A stretch of 64,000 bases of DNA from Haematococcus lacustris. Taxonomy: Eukaryota; Chlorophyta; Chlorophyceae; Chlamydomonadales; Haematococcaceae. This document shows positions 22,019 through 35,200 of the stretch, in pieces. How positions within the stretch are numbered: the stretch's first letter is position 1; the number at the start of each line of letters is the position of its first letter. Under the pieces are notes generated by a model. That model was not told the origin of the DNA, did no database searches, and saw nothing but the letters and a program-made list of their open reading frames with translations. The translations under genes and the position numbers were made by a program. The stretch is from NCBI GenBank assembly GCA_030144725.1, contig JASKMD010000017.1, positions 8,570,200 through 8,634,199 on the forward strand, in the 5' to 3' direction.

Positions 22019-22909
22019 GCAGCCAGATGTCACACTGCTGCTTCTCCCAGGTGGGCAGCAGTGCACTCACATCAGCACGCAACGTCTTTGTGATGCAATC
22101 TGCATGCATGTCAAACAGCTGGTTGCTGCTAGTCGCTTGCCTTATGTGAGCTTGCCATCAATGGTAGCACATGTGCAAACATCAGCAGGGATCGCTTTCC
22201 CACTCATGTCCCCAAAGCAGATGGGATAACTGTGGCAATAGCAGGAGTAGTTCCATCAAACAAACAGCCACTGCAGATACCTCCTCATGGCTTGCGACTT
22301 GCCAGCACATGCTGCTGATGTGGTGCTTCTTTCAGGTTGAAGGAGGCATGGCATGTGCCACCAAGGCGCCTCCTACATGTCAGCATGCAAGTGGTGTGAC
22401 GTGAAGCTGAGGTCACGGCAGCCTCAGGGGTCCAGACAATGCTCAGTGGGCCAGCTCCTACTCACACTTTGCAGCTCAGCTGAGTACCAGCAGACATGAC
22501 CACAAGTGTGTTGCTCCTGTTTACAGACAGCAATGCTTGCTTGGGCAGAGCCTGCCATGGGCAGGGGCCGTAATGGCGAGGATGCCGTCCGCTTCAGGGG
22601 CAGAGCTGAGCGCTCTTTCCTGCCATTAGATACAGAACGGCGTTAACAACACTGTCCCCGTTGAGAAGGCGAACATGCAGGCTCGGGTGGAACGACACAG
22701 GCATTTGGAGGCCCCCGTCTGTGTATGAAAACTATGATGCTGGTAAGTTTATAACACCTATCTCTTGAAGGTGTTGTCTTCACATAGCTCGCAGCTACGT
22801 CGCAGGCGCTCCTGTGGTCCTAGCCAAATAGCCTACAGCCTCGGTATACTGAACAAACACGAAGCTACACCTCCAGCATATCATGAGAAGACAGACAAGC
22901 ATATACCGC
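22019..22909. other. Gene-free interval after bS6
   Basis: No coding similarity is recognised. A short open stretch near 22555-22640 (MGRGRNGEDAVRF) has no conserved features. Confidence 0.5.
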
Positions 22910-22991
22910 TTAGGGTCACCCCCGCCATTGGCTGCACCCCCATGGCTCAAGAGATAACTTTCTAACTCATTTCTGCACGGATGAGGCCGCC
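22910..22991 (+). repeat. Dispersed repeat; inner 32 bp inverted at 25290-25322
   Basis: GGTCACCCCCGCCATTGG through GCTGCACCCC is found inverted at 25290-25322. The whole 75 bp is repeated directly at 3990-4065. The two inverted copies bracket a broken transposon-like reading frame, as terminal inverted repeats would. Confidence 0.6.
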
Positions 22992-23526
22992 GATTTGTGC
23001 GATGAGCTAGTAATGGCCCGAATAGAGTGCAGCCAGCCCCAGCGGTTTGCCGGGTGGCTGGCGCCCAACACGCGACGTGTTCTGGAGCGTCGCAGACACA
23101 TTTAGCGACGGCATTAGGCAGCCTGGATCCAGAGCGGCGTGAATGGCGCATCCTGACTGGACATGCCAACTTTTAAGGTTAGCACGCATCAGTGCTGCAA
23201 CGTCCTAGCACGAATCGAGACCCACTCCCAAGCTCACCTGCTGCTTCCCGGCCTGCTTCCTTGCCCCCCGCTCCAAAGTGTCACCTTTTGTCATCAAACG
23301 GCGCCTCTGCAGGTCGATGGCATTGTGGGTTGGGAGCGTGACCGCGATTGCGGATTGTCGCTGAAAACAGGTTCAGTCCACATGTTGCAGCCATTTTTAG
23401 GTTGCAAAAGAGTTCCTGATTACTGGTGCTTGTGGCTTCTGAGCAACCACGAACGGCAAGAATTAGTGAAAAACATGCAGACACTGAGCTGTGAGAAGTG
23501 TTTGCCGTTGTGCAGGCCTGTAAACG

Positions 23527-24745
23527 CCATGGTTACCAAGAAAAGGGGGGTGATGGCTAGATGTGCCGGTGCGCAAAAAGCGAGGGAGGTTATGGCACAG
23601 CGCAGGGCTGCTGAGGCTGAAGCCAAGGCCCAGGCTGGTGCTGCTGAGGCTGAGACCCAGGCACAGGCTGATGCTGGTGCTTATGAGGCTGATGAGGCTG
23701 GTGCTGATGAGGCTGGTGCTTATGAGGCTGATGCTGGTGCTTATGAGGCTGGTGCTTATGAGGCTGATGCTGGTGCTTATGAGGCTGAGGCCCAGGCACA
23801 GGCTGATGCTCGTGCTTATGAGGCACAGTTGCACCAGCTGCAGCCTGAACTGCAGCAGAGGGAGCAACAAGCTACTGACACCCAACGCTTGCAACATCTA
23901 CAGCAACAGCTGCAGGACCTGCAGCAGGATGAACTTCAACGTAAGGAGCAGCAGGTGGCTGAGCAGCAACAGCAGCTGCAGCAGCAGCAGGCAGACATGC
24001 ACCTGAGGAGCAGCAGTTGGCTGAGCAGCAACACCAGCTGCAGCAGCAGCAGGCAGACATGCAGCAGAGGGAGGAGCAGGTGGCTCAGCAGCAGCAACAG
24101 GTGCAGCAGCAGCAGGCGGACCTGCAGCTGAGGGAGCAGCAGGTGGCTCAGCAACACCACCAGGTGCAGCAGCAGCAGGCGGACCTGCAGCTGAGGGAGC
24201 AGCAGGTGGCTACCCAGAAGCACCAGGCAACGTGGACACATCATGCGTCGGCGCTACCTGGTGCTGGACAACGCTAGGCAAGCAGGTGTATGCAGTATGC
24301 CAGAGGCTGATGTGGAGCGCATGCATGATAAGGTGGAGGGGTGCAGGGCAATGCACCGCATGGTGTTCACACCTGACAGGGAGCAGCCTCAATGGGCCAT
24401 GGCTGCTTGTGCATGCAGCACGTGCATGAGTGTGCCATGTCTGCCATGCATGAAGCCTGACACCACTACCCCACTTGAGCCCATGCCCATGTTTCAAGAC
24501 ACTGTGAAGGAGGTGTATGATGACGAAGAGTGTTATGCGTTGATGATGTGGTTCCATCCCGATTTGTTGCATGATGAGGTGTGCTTTGGCAAACTGACCA
24601 ACACACACTGTGCACGATATTGCTAGCACATGGGGTTGGATAGGCCAAAGGAACGTCGGAAACTGCGTCGTTTAGTGGTGAGGGACCTAAGGAGTGAGCA
24701 GCTGGAGTTTGAATATGAGGTGAACCGTTTATATGGCTGATTTGG
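23527..24745 (+). pseudogene. Broken coiled-coil, Gln/Ala-rich reading frame (transposon-like)
   Basis: Not recognised by family. An ATG at 23529 (MVTKKRGVMARCAGAQKA) opens a basic segment. It is followed by about 60 residues of GAYEADA repeats and a long Gln-rich coiled coil of QQQADLQLREQQVA units (60-bp tandem repeat, 23940-24230). A 1-nt loss near 24010 shifts the frame, and another shift occurs near 24235. The next part, RRRYLVLDNARQAGVCSMPEADVE..DDEECYALMMWFHPDLLHDEVCFGKLTN, ends at a TAG near 24627; a further piece, DRPKERRKLRRLVVRDLRSEQLEFE, follows. The breaks, the surrounding inverted repeats and the lack of introns suggest a dead transposon gene. Confidence 0.5.
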
Positions 24746-25289
24746 CTGGTTATGTAAGGTGCATGGGGGTCTACTTTGGAGCATCACAAACGGCCCAAAC
24801 ATGAACACAACGCGTTTATGTCCTGATTACACGATAGAAGCCCACACAAGGAGCCGCACAGAACTGGCAGTTCACATCCTGCCGCCCTGGTTGGACAGTG
24901 AGAACGGCCGGAAAAGTGCCCTTTTCATGCAAATTTGTCGCACGCTTGTTGTCGCACATTGTTGTGCAGGGACAGCCCGGAAGCCACACCAGCACTATCA
25001 AGCACATGATCAGCACTAGCACTAGCACTAGAACACATGTCGGGGGGGTCCTGCGCCCGACAAGAAATTCAAAGTTTTGAAAAGCTGAGCCGCTGAGCGG
25101 GATAGCTATTCGCCGATCACAGCCCCACTAAGCAGGCCAATTCCGGCACAATGCGACCAGAATTCTCAACACCCCCGCCCGCCCCGGCACAGGTGCACAT
25201 CAGCCCGAGCAGCCCGCTAGCCTCGCGCTCGTGAGCTGCACAGCCCTGCGCAAGAATCGCTGAAAAACTCTTGAAGATCAGTCGGATAG

Positions 25290-25322
25290 TTATCAGGGGT
25301 GCAGCCAATGGCGGGGGTGACC
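25290..25322 (-). repeat. Inverted copy of the 22910 repeat
   Basis: Reverse complement of 22910-22941 with one or two changes. It may mark the right end of the decayed element that starts near 22910. Confidence 0.6.
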
Positions 25323-25379
25323 TTAGGCTGTCAGCCGTACGGCTGCTACATCATGAGCAGGTCGGGCAGGTGTCGGACC

Positions 25380-25630
25380 AAAACTCATTTGACGCACACC
25401 GCTTTGCACCTGCAGCCAGACATAACTATTTCAACATTGAACAGGATGTGGACTGCGGGTAATCTTACTCAGCTGGTATTCTGCTCATCACTGGTCCAGC
25501 TATGCACAGGAGAATGGCCAGCGGCACATTGCTCGATGAGTCAGAGCCTCTACCCGGACACTGACCTAGTGTAAGGAATCAGTGGGGCTAATCCCCGTGT
25601 CTGGATAAGAGTGAGGAGTCAACTTCTCAG
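25380..25630 (-). mobile_element. 3'-end fragment of a Fanzor-type element
   Basis: Blocks match the 3' region of copy 1 in the same orientation and order: AACTCATT, CAACATTGAACAGGATGTGG, GGGTAATCTTACTCAGCT and the GGGGCTAATCCCC hairpin core (25584-25596). No Fanzor coding sequence is attached. From 25631 to 26288 no gene is seen; this includes the transportin 3' untranslated region. Confidence 0.55.
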
Positions 25631-26288
25631 GTTGAGTTAGGGCTTTCCTCGGGACTCGAGTAGTGCACCAGCAGATATCAAAGTCCACATCTGTACAAGC
25701 CCACGCCGGCAGAGCGGCTGGCCTTGGCCCATGACACTAGGCGGCATGCAGGAGCCTCACCCTCCACCCTCCTGTCACCCTGGACGGGTGAGGGGGAACC
25801 TGTCCCGCCCAGCTCTTGACCGCAGCCCTGAGCAGCAGCAAGTTGAGCCACACCCCACCCATTGTGAGGCTGGGGTGCAGGCTGCTGGTCCACTGTGGCC
25901 TTGCCTGTCGGGGTGAGAGGGTGACAGGGACCAGGCTGGCACCGCACCTCACGCTCTGCAAGCTGCACACTGGGGCTCAGCTGTCTGGCTGGGTGGCTGG
26001 CCAGTCGACCTCTTGATGGCCTTCAGCCAACAGCCTGCGTGGTTGAATCTACTGGTGTTGGATCTACAGCTGCTTTCAGTGTGTACCCCAGCTTGGCTGA
26101 GATGCTCCATCACCGTGACCCACCCCTCGTCCTCCTACTCCTCCTCCCTCCCCATGATGCCACCACAACCACCGTGGTGCCATCATGTCAGGTGTAGCCA
26201 TATCCCCTCTGTTCTGCCTGCCTGCCAGCTGCCCCAATTCTCATGCCCCTCCCACCTATTCTGCCAGCTCCCTGCCCCTCCCTGCCCC

Positions 26289-29200
26289 TTAGCACAGTGT
26301 GAGCAGCTTGGTGGCAGTGGGCATGCCCAGGCTGTCCAACGCTCCTTGCCACTGCCCTGCTGCTGCCAGGGTGGCCTGCAGCCCACCCAGCAGCCCTTTG
26401 ATGGCCTGGCGCAGTGCAGCTGAGGTGATGACTCGCCAGGACACCAGCGCTGCTGCCAGGGCGTGGAAATTCTGTGGGGGGGCCAGGGCGGCCTGAGGGT
26501 TGGCCTGCACCAGGGCGCACAGGCCCAGGAAGGCATGCTCCTTCTCCACGTCATCGCGCACATTGCGCAACGCCTGGGGGATGGCAGGGCCAGGGTCGGG
26601 GTCAGGGTCGCGTCAGGGTCAGGGTCAGGATGAGGGTCAGGGTGAGGGTCGGGGTCAAGGTCAGGGCCAGGGCCAGGGCCAGGGCCAGGGCCAGGGCCAG
26701 GGCCAGGGCCAGGGCCAGGGCCAGGGCCAGGGCCAGGGCCAGGGCCAGGGCCAGGGCCAGGGTCAGGGTCAGGGTCAAAGACAGGCACAGGAGCGGGAGG
26801 GTGTGTCAGGCAAGCGGCATACTAAGGCAGTGGGAAGAAAGGGAGGCCTGCTGACCGTGACCCTGGCCCTGACCCTGCCCCCCGCTCTGACCCTGGCCCT
26901 GACCCTGCCCCCGACCCCGACATCGGTCTGTGGCCAGGGGCTCCCCTTGACCTGCCTCTAGCTCACCTGACACCAAGCCACACAGAAATGTGACAAGTGT
27001 GGTGCAATGGGCGCGGGCGCGACCAGTGCCAACCTTCCCAGCGCAATGGAAGCGTTCTCCAGCAGGCTGTGCGGCAGGCGGTGCTGAGGGGCCCCGGGCT
27101 GCGCGCTGCCTGCCGCTGCACTCCGCATCAGCAGGCCGGCCAGCTGCTCAGCTGCTCGGTCTGCCCAGGGCACCACCTGCTCCACCACCAGCCAGCATGA
27201 GCATGCATCTTCACGACCAAGAGCTTGTGGGCGCACTCGCAAAAGACTAGTAAGCATGGTCTACACCTACTTGACCTCACACCTGATGGGCAGGATAAGA
27301 GTGACTGGCATCAGCAGCGGCCACCAGCCAGGGGTTGCTGGGTGGCAGCCAAAAGCATGGGGGAGGGGTGTTGAGGAGGCAGGTGAGGGCGTGGCAGCAG
27401 GGGGCAGGTGGGCAGTCAGGCAGGAGCAGGCGGCTCACTGGCAGGTTGTGTTCGACGGGAAGCCAAGCAAGGCGGCACGAGGTGTGAGGGCAGGCAGCCT
27501 GTTCCACCCGCCTGCTCAGGGCTCAGCTTCAGGGACAGCTCCCCTAAGCTCCATGCTGCGTTGTTGCATGCCTTCATGGACTTCTGCAACCAGGGGACAG
27601 CAGGTCAGGCAGGGAGGGAGGCAGCGCATAGGGCAGGCCAGGTGCGGTGCAGGGGCATGGGAAGGTGGTGCTGGCAATGCTGTGGCCAGACAGTGGTGGT
27701 GGTGGGCGAGGGGGGCAGGGGGTGAGAGCTTTCGGTGCCTGCCCTATTCAATCCTGCCCAAGCCTTGCTGTTGGGCGTGTATTCAGAAAGGAGAGTAGTC
27801 TTGGGGCATGCCCTTGCTACCCTCCCACATCTAGTCACTGATTTATATGTATTTTGAAAGGGTGGGCATTGGTAGCAACTGAGTTGGTTGAATGGGTAGC
27901 TCGACAGGCAGGTTCAGCAACCTGCTGGACCTCAGATAGGCCTGGACGGGCAAGCCTCGACAGCAGGCGGGGCTCGACAGCAGGCAGGCCTCGACAGGCA
28001 AGCCTCCTGGACCCTAACCCTGGCAGGCAGGCCCAGCCCCCAGGCAGGTTCAGCAGCTGCCATGACCCACCTGGTGGATGTTAGCGGGTGCCAGGCAGGT
28101 CAGAGCCGCCACCACCAGGTCATGCAGCAGGGGCAGCAGCAGGCTGGTGCAGCCCTTGGTCAGGTCGCCTAACAGGGCAAAGCCTGACTGGCGCACGTCA
28201 GGCAGCTCCGCACAGCAGGCTGAAAGCAGCACCTGGGTCGCGGGGTGGAGGATGGGAGGGAGGGGGCAGTGGGGGGCGCAGAGGAGCAAGGAGGTGCTGT
28301 TCGTAGGTTGTTTTTTGTGCAATTGTGTTTGTGTGCGAGTGTGTGCATGAGGGTGGGGACCTGGGGAGGTGTGTGGGTGGAAGTGGCACACATAAGCAGG
28401 ACACAAGCAGGACAGAAAGGAGAGGGGGATGAGGGAGGGGGAGGGAGGGAAAGGGAGGAGGAGGAAGGAGGGAATGGAGTGAGGAGGGAAAGGAGGGGTG
28501 AGGCCTCCCATTGTGAATGTTTCAGTCCCCCTGCCCAGGGCAGCCCATATCCCTGACAGCCTCTCCAGACCCAGCCCCTCCAGGCCCCTACCCGCTCTGA
28601 CCCCTACCTTGGACAGAGTGTCAGGCGTCACCAGAGGCAGCAGCGCCTCCCCCAGGCCCTCAGCCAATGCTGCCAACAAGTCCAGCCCCAGCACATGAAT
28701 GTCCACGTCATACTCCTCCGCTGCAGGGGCTGCCGCTGCCGCTCCAGGCGCCTGGGCCCCTCCCCCTGCTGCTGTCTGCTGCTGCTGCTGCTGCTGGCGG
28801 CATGCTTCTTGCGTCATGACCAGCTGCAGTGCAGATTGATACAAGGGCTGCGCAAGAGAGTCGAGTTGACGGCCCAGCAGGGGAGTCACCTGCGAAGATT
28901 GCCAACAGCTGCAGCCCAGTCATGTTCAGTGGCTGCACTGCAGTGCTCTGTGGCTGTCGTTGTGGCTGCGGCTCTTCAGCTGATGACTGCGAGTGGTAGC
29001 AGTGACGTCCTGAGCACTCTCAGCCTCTCACTCAGCCTCTCAATCCCTTTGGCCAGGTGTTGTCCTGGAGCATTGTGGCAGAGGTGCAAACATGGCACCC
29101 CCACCATCTGCCCCCTGGCCCTGCCCCTGCCACTGGCCCTGGCCCTGACCTTGACCCTGGCCCTGGCCCTGGCCCTGGCCCTGGCCCTGGCCCTGGCCCT

Positions 29201-32200
29201 GGCCCTGGCCCTGGCCCTGGCCCTGGCCCTGGCCCTGGCCCTGGCCCTGGCCCTGGCCCTGGCCCTGGCCCTGCCCCTGCCCCTGCCCCTGCCCCTGCCC
29301 CTGCCCCTGCCCCTGCCCCTGCCCCTGCCCCTGCCCCTATCCCTATCCCCCGCGCCCTGTCCTAGCCCTGCCCCTTGCCTCAGCCCCTGCACTTGCCGAG
29401 GTCAAGCACTCCAGGATGGGGATGAGGTCAGTGTCATGCGGCCCGAGGCCCGCCATGCGGTTACACAGCGGCAGCAGCACCGCCTGCAGCTGACTGCCGC
29501 CAGGCTGACTGGCAGAGGCCACCTGGCCAGCACCAAGGGCAGAGCAGCAGGCTGGACAACACACAGTGTGCACAGCAGGGTCAAGCAGCTCACGGCCCGG
29601 GCATGGGACACCAGGTGCAATGTGCATGCACAGCATCAGGGGTGATGCAGGCCATGACAGGGTTGGCAAAGGCCACATCGTGCGCTCAGCTTCACTCAGC
29701 AGCATTGCTTCCCTGCCCTTCCTGTCACAAGCCTTGCCAAGACTCCTCCTCCTCTCATCAGCTGCTGGTTCTATAGCAGTCATTGCTGCTTCTCTAGCAA
29801 AAACAATTCCCTGCCCTAACTGTTGCAGGCCCTGCTAAGGTTCCTCCCACTATGCCAAAGGGTCTGCTGCCCTGACCCTGCGCTGACCCTGCCAAAGGGC
29901 CGCCTCACATCCCCTCATACCTGGGATTCACACTCCCTGGCAGTCCCCTGTCCTGGGCCCTCCTGTGCAGGTCCTAGCTGCTCCTGGCCCCTGGCCCCCT
30001 GCCAGCAGCGGCTGCACCCGCAAGGCTGCACAAGGCTGCAGGGACCCACCTCCACGAGCTGAATGATGGCATCACATGCGCAGCGCAAGTTGCGGCGCCC
30101 GTACTGCGCCACAGCTGACCCCAGCACGCTGGAAATGCCCTGCATGGTGTACAAGGTGAGCCTGTGGCGTGGCATGGCATGGTGTGGCGTGGTGTGGCAA
30201 GGGGTCTGGCATACAGCTGCTGCTGCTGCTGCCTGTGACCTGCAGCTGCAAGGTGCTGGTGGTGGTGCGGCTGAGAGATTTCGCTGACTGACCTGCAGGT
30301 ACGGCTGCAACACGGCTGTCGGGCCCTCCTTGCAGCTCTCACACAGCTGAGCCACTGCCCCGCACGCTGCCTCTTGAACAAACTTGTTGTGGTCCATGAC
30401 TCGGTGCAGCAGCCCCTGGTCATGGGACATGGAAGGGAAGCTTCAATTGCCAAGGCAGTGGTGTAGTCAGCAGCAGGAGCTTTGGTGTCAGTGTCAGTGT
30501 CAGTGTCAGTGTCAAGGTCAGGGTCAGGGTCAGGGTCAGGGTCAGGGTCAGGGTCAGGGTCAGGGTCAGGGTCAGGGTCAGGGTCAAGGTCTAGGTCAAG
30601 GTCAGGGTCAGGGTCAGGGTCAGGGTCAGGGTCAGGGTCAGGGTCAGGGTCAGGGTCAGGGTCAGGGTCAGGGTCAAGGTCAAGGTCAAGGTCAGGGTCA
30701 GGGTCAGGGTCAGGGTCAGGGTCAGGGTCAGGGTCAGGGTCAAGGTCAGGGTCAGGGTCAGGGTCAGGGTCAGGGTCAGGGTCAGGGTCAGGGTCAGGGT
30801 CAGGGTCAGGGTCAGGGTCAGGGTCAGGGTCAGGGTCAGGGTCAGGGTCAGGGTCAGGGTCAGGGTCAGGGTCAGGGTCAGGGTCAGGGTCAGGGTCAGG
30901 GTCAGGGTCAGGGTCAGGGTCAGGGTCAGGGTCAAGGTCAGGGTCAGGGTCAGGGTCAGGGTCAGGGTCAGGGTCAGGGTCAGGGTCAGGGTCAGGGTCA
31001 GGGTCAGGGTCAGGGTCAGGGTCAGGGTCAAGGTCAAGGTCAGGGTCAGGGTCAGGGTCAGGGTCAGGGTCAGGGTCAGGGTCAGGGTCAGGGTCAGGGT
31101 CAGGGTCAGGGTCAGGGTCAGGGTCAGGGTCAGGGTCAGGGTCAGGGTCAGGGTCAGGGTCAGGGTCAGGGTCAGGGTCAGGGTCAGGGTCAGGGTCAGG
31201 GTCAGGGTCAGGGTCAGGGTCAGGGTCAGGGTCAGGGTCAGGGTCAGGGTCAGGGTCAGGGTCAGGGTCAGGGTCAGGGTCAGGGTCAGGGTCAGGGTCA
31301 GGGTCAGGGTCAGGGTCAGGGTCAGGGTCAGGGTCAGGGTCAGGGTCAGGGTCAGGGTCAGGGTCAGGGTCAGGGTCAGGGTCAGGGTCAGGGTCAGGGT
31401 CAGGGTCAGGGTCAGGGTCAGGGTCAGGGTCAGGGTCAGGGTCAGGGTCAGGGTCAGGGTCAGGGTCAGGGTCAGGGTCAGGGTCAGGGTCAGGGTCAGG
31501 GTCAGGGTCAGGGTCAGGGTCAGGGTCAGGGTCAGGGTCAGGGTCAGGGTCAGGGTCAGGGTCAGGGTCAGGGTCAGGGTCAGGGTCAGGGTCAGGGTCA
31601 GGGTCAGGGTCAGGGTCAGGGTCAGGGTCAGGGTCAGGGTCAGGGTCAGGGTCAGGGTCAGGGTCAGGGTCAGGGTCAGGGTCAGGGTCAGGGTCAGGGT
31701 CAGGGTCAGGGTCAGGGTCAGGGTCAGGGTCAGGGTCAGGGTCAGGGTCAGGGTCAGGGTCAGGGTCAGGGTCAGGGTCAGGGTCAGGGTCAGGGTCAGG
31801 GTCAGGGTCAGGGTCAGGGTCAGGGTCAGGGTCAGGGTCAGGGTCAGGGTCAGGGTCAGGGTCAGGGTCAGGGTCAGGGTCAGGGTCAGGGTCAGGGTCA
31901 GGGTCAGGGTCAGGGTCAGGGTCAGGGTCAGGGTCAGGGTCAGGGTCAGGGTCAGGGTCAGGGTCAGGGTCAGGGTCAGGGTCAGGGTCAGGGTCAGGGT
32001 CAGGGTCAGGGTCAGGGTCAGGGTCAGGGTCAGGGTCAGGGTCAGGGTCAGGGTCAGGGTCAGGGTCAGGGTCAGGGTCAGGGTCAGGGTCAGGGTCAGG
32101 GTCAGGGTCAGGGTCAGGGTCAGGGTCAGGGTCAGGGTCAGGGTCAGGGTCAGGGTCAGGGTCAGGGTCAGGGTCAGGGTCAGGGTCAGGGTCAGGGTCA

Positions 32201-35200
32201 GGGTCAGGGTCAGGGTCAGGGTCAGGGTCAGGGTCAGGGTCAGGGTCAGGGTCAGGGTCAGGGTCAGGGTCAGGGTCAGGGTCAGGGTCAGGGTCAGGGT
32301 CAGGGTCAGGGTCAGGGTCAGGGTCAGGGTCAGGGTCAGGGTCAGGGTCAGGGTCAGGGTCAGGGTCAGGGTCAGGGTCAGGGTCAGGGTCAGGGTCAGG
32401 GTCAGGGTCAGGGTCAGGGTCAGGGTCAGGGTCAGGGTCAGGTCAGGTCAGGGTCAGGGTCAGGGTCAGGGTCAGGGTCAGGGTCAGGGTCAGGGTCAGG
32501 GTCAGGGTCAGGGTCAGGGTCAGGGTCAGGGTCAGGGTCAGGGTCAGGGTCAGGGTCAGGGTCAGGGTCAGGGTCAGGGTCAGGGTCAGGGTCAGGGTCT
32601 AGGTCAGGGTCAGGGTCAGGGTCAGGGTCAGGGTCAGGGTCAGGGTCAGGGTCAGGGTCAGGGTCAGGGTCAGGGTCAGGGTCAGGGTCAGGGTCAGGGT
32701 CAGGGTCAAGGTCTAGGTCAGGGTCAGGGTCAGGGTCAGGGTCAGGGTCAGGGTCAGGGTCAGGGTCAAGGTCAGGGTCAGGGTCAGGGTCAGGGTCAGG
32801 GTCAGGGTCAGGGTCAGGGTCAAGGTCAAGGTCAGGGTCAGGGTCAGGGTCAGGGTCAGGGTCAGGGTCAGGGTCAGGGTCAGGGTCAGGGTCAGGGTCA
32901 GGGTCAGGGTCAGGGTCAGGGTCAAGGTCTAGGTCAAGGTCAGGGTCAGGGTCAGGGTCAGGGTCAGGGTCAGGGTCAGGGTCAAGGTCAGGGTCAGGGT
33001 CAGGGTCAGGGTCAGGGTCAGGGTCAGGGTCAGGGTCAGGGTCAGGGTCAGGGTCAGGGTCAGGGTCAGGGTCAGGGTCAGGGTCAGGGTCAGGGTCAGG
33101 GTCAGGGTCAGGGTCAGGGTCAGGGTCAGGGTCAGGGTCAGGGTCAGGGTCAGGGTCAGGGTCAGGGTCAGGGTCAGGGTCAGGGTCAGGGTCAGGGTCA
33201 AGGTCAGGGTCAGGGTCAGGGTCAGGGTCAGGGTCAGGGTCAGGGTCAGGGTCAGGGTCAGGGTCAGGGTCAGGGTCAGGGTCAGGGTCAGGGTCAGGGT
33301 CAGGGTCAGGGTCAGGGTCAGGGTCAGGGTCAGGGTCAGGGTCAGGGTCAGGGTCAGGGTCAGGGTCAGGGTCAGGGTCAGGGTCAGGGTCAGGGTCAGG
33401 GTCAGGGTCAGGGTCAGGGTCAGGGTCAGGGTCAGGGTCAGGGTCAGGGTCAGGGTCAGGGTCAGGGTCAGGGTCAGGGTCAGGGTCAGGGTCAGGGTCA
33501 GGGTCAGGGTCAGGGTCAGGGTCAGGGTCAGGGTCAGGGTCAGGGTCAGGGTCAGGGTCAGGGTCAGGGTCAGGGTCAGGGTCAGGGTCAGGGTCAGGGT
33601 CAGGGTCAGGGTCAGGGTCAGGGTCAGGGTCAGGGTCAGGGTCAGGGTCAGGGTCAGGGTCAGGGTCAGGGTCAGGGTCAGGGTCAGGGTCAGGGTCAGG
33701 GTCAGGGTCAGGGTCAGGGTCAGGGTCAGGGTCAGGGTCAGGGTCAGGGTCAGGGTCAGGGTCAGGGTCAGGGTCAGGGTCAGGGTCAGGGTCAGGGTCA
33801 GGGTCAGGGTCAGGGTCAGGGTCAGGGTCAGGGTCAGGGTCAGGGTCAGGGTCAGGGTCAGGGTCAGGGTCAGGGTCAGGGTCAGGGTCAGGGTCAGGGT
33901 CAGGGTCAGGGTCAGGGTCAGGGTCAGGGTCAGGGTCAGGGTCAGGGTCAGGGTCAGGGTCAGGGTCAGGGTCAGGGTCAGGGTCAGGGTCAGGGTCAGG
34001 GTCAGGGTCAGGGTCAGGGTCAGGGTCAGGGTCAGGGTCAGGGTCAGGGTCAGGCTCAGGCTCACCTCCACCACTTGGGTTAGCTGAGCAGCCTCAGGAG
34101 TTTGGGAGGAGGCATTGCTTGCCCCGCTGGCTGCCCCCGCAGCCTGCACCCCTGCACAATCCAGTTAAAATTTGGTCAGAATAGACAGTTGACGGGCTAA
34201 CCTGCTGTGTGCCCTGCCCCTACAGACCTACCGCCCCAGCCGCCCCTACCCCATCCGGGGTCCTGCCTCCTGTGGTTTTGTGGCCTTGACTGCCCGCCTG
34301 CCCCGCGCCCACCTGCCAGCATCCAAGCGGAGTAGCGCGACAGGGCCCAGCAGGTGATGATGCGCACCATGGGCCGCGGGTCGCCCAACTTAGGCAGCAG
34401 CATGGTGACCATACCGGGTAGGTGCGGGCGCAGGCCCTGGTGGCACCCCTGAGCCACTGCAGCCAGGGTCCACAGCCAGGGCCAAGGCTCCAGGGGTAGG
34501 GGCGCAGGGGCAGGCGCAGGCGCAGGGGCAGGGGCAGGGGCAGGGGCAGGGGCAGGGGCAGGGGCAGGGGCAGGGGCAGGGGCAGGGGCAGGGGCAGGGG
34601 CAGGGGCAGGGGCAGGGGCAGGGGCAGGGGCAGGGGCAGGGGCAGGGGCAGGGGCAGGGGCAGGGGCAGGGGCAGGGGCAGGGGCAGGGGCAGGGGCAGG
34701 GGCAGGGGCAGGGGCAGGGGCAGGGGCAGGGGCAGGGGCAGGGGCAGGGGCAGGGGCAGGGGCAGGGGCAGGGGCAGGGGCAGGATCTTCTCAACCACTT
34801 GCCTCAAACCAGCCTGCCTGCCTGCCTGCCATCATCTGACCTGCCCCCAGAGCCAAGATGGCGGACTCTCTTGCTCGCCAGTCGTCACATGCCAGCCGCT
34901 GCTCCACTATGGGCAGCAGCACCGGCAGCAGCGCGTCGCCATACACATTTGACAGGTGGTCCAGCCCCGCCGCGCTGCACTTGCGCAGTGTCCAGCTGTT
35001 GGTGACCTAAACCAGGGTCAGGCAGGTTGAAGTTCAGGCAGGTCAAGCCAGCAATCCCCTACAGCGCTGGCCACAGCATGAAGGCCACAGGAATTGAGCA
35101 GCCACAGCGACAGGCTCTGCGTCCGCCGCTACACACTGCCTCACCTTCCTCACTCGCCTCCCTTTCCCTCTGGGTTTGCGGGACAACACCGCAGTCACCC

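Noticed and set aside
30487..34060. GGGTCA array as an interstitial telomere
   Set aside because: Chlorophyte telomeres are TTTAGGG or TTTTAGGG types. GGGTCA is different, and the array is bounded by splice sites of one gene.
30384..34184. A 1266-residue open frame encoding poly(GQ) then poly(GS) on the + strand
   Set aside because: It is a by-product of a hexamer array without stop codons, antisense to transportin and inside its intron 12. The same holds for the poly(TL), poly(PHPT) and poly(RSGQV) frames over the other arrays.
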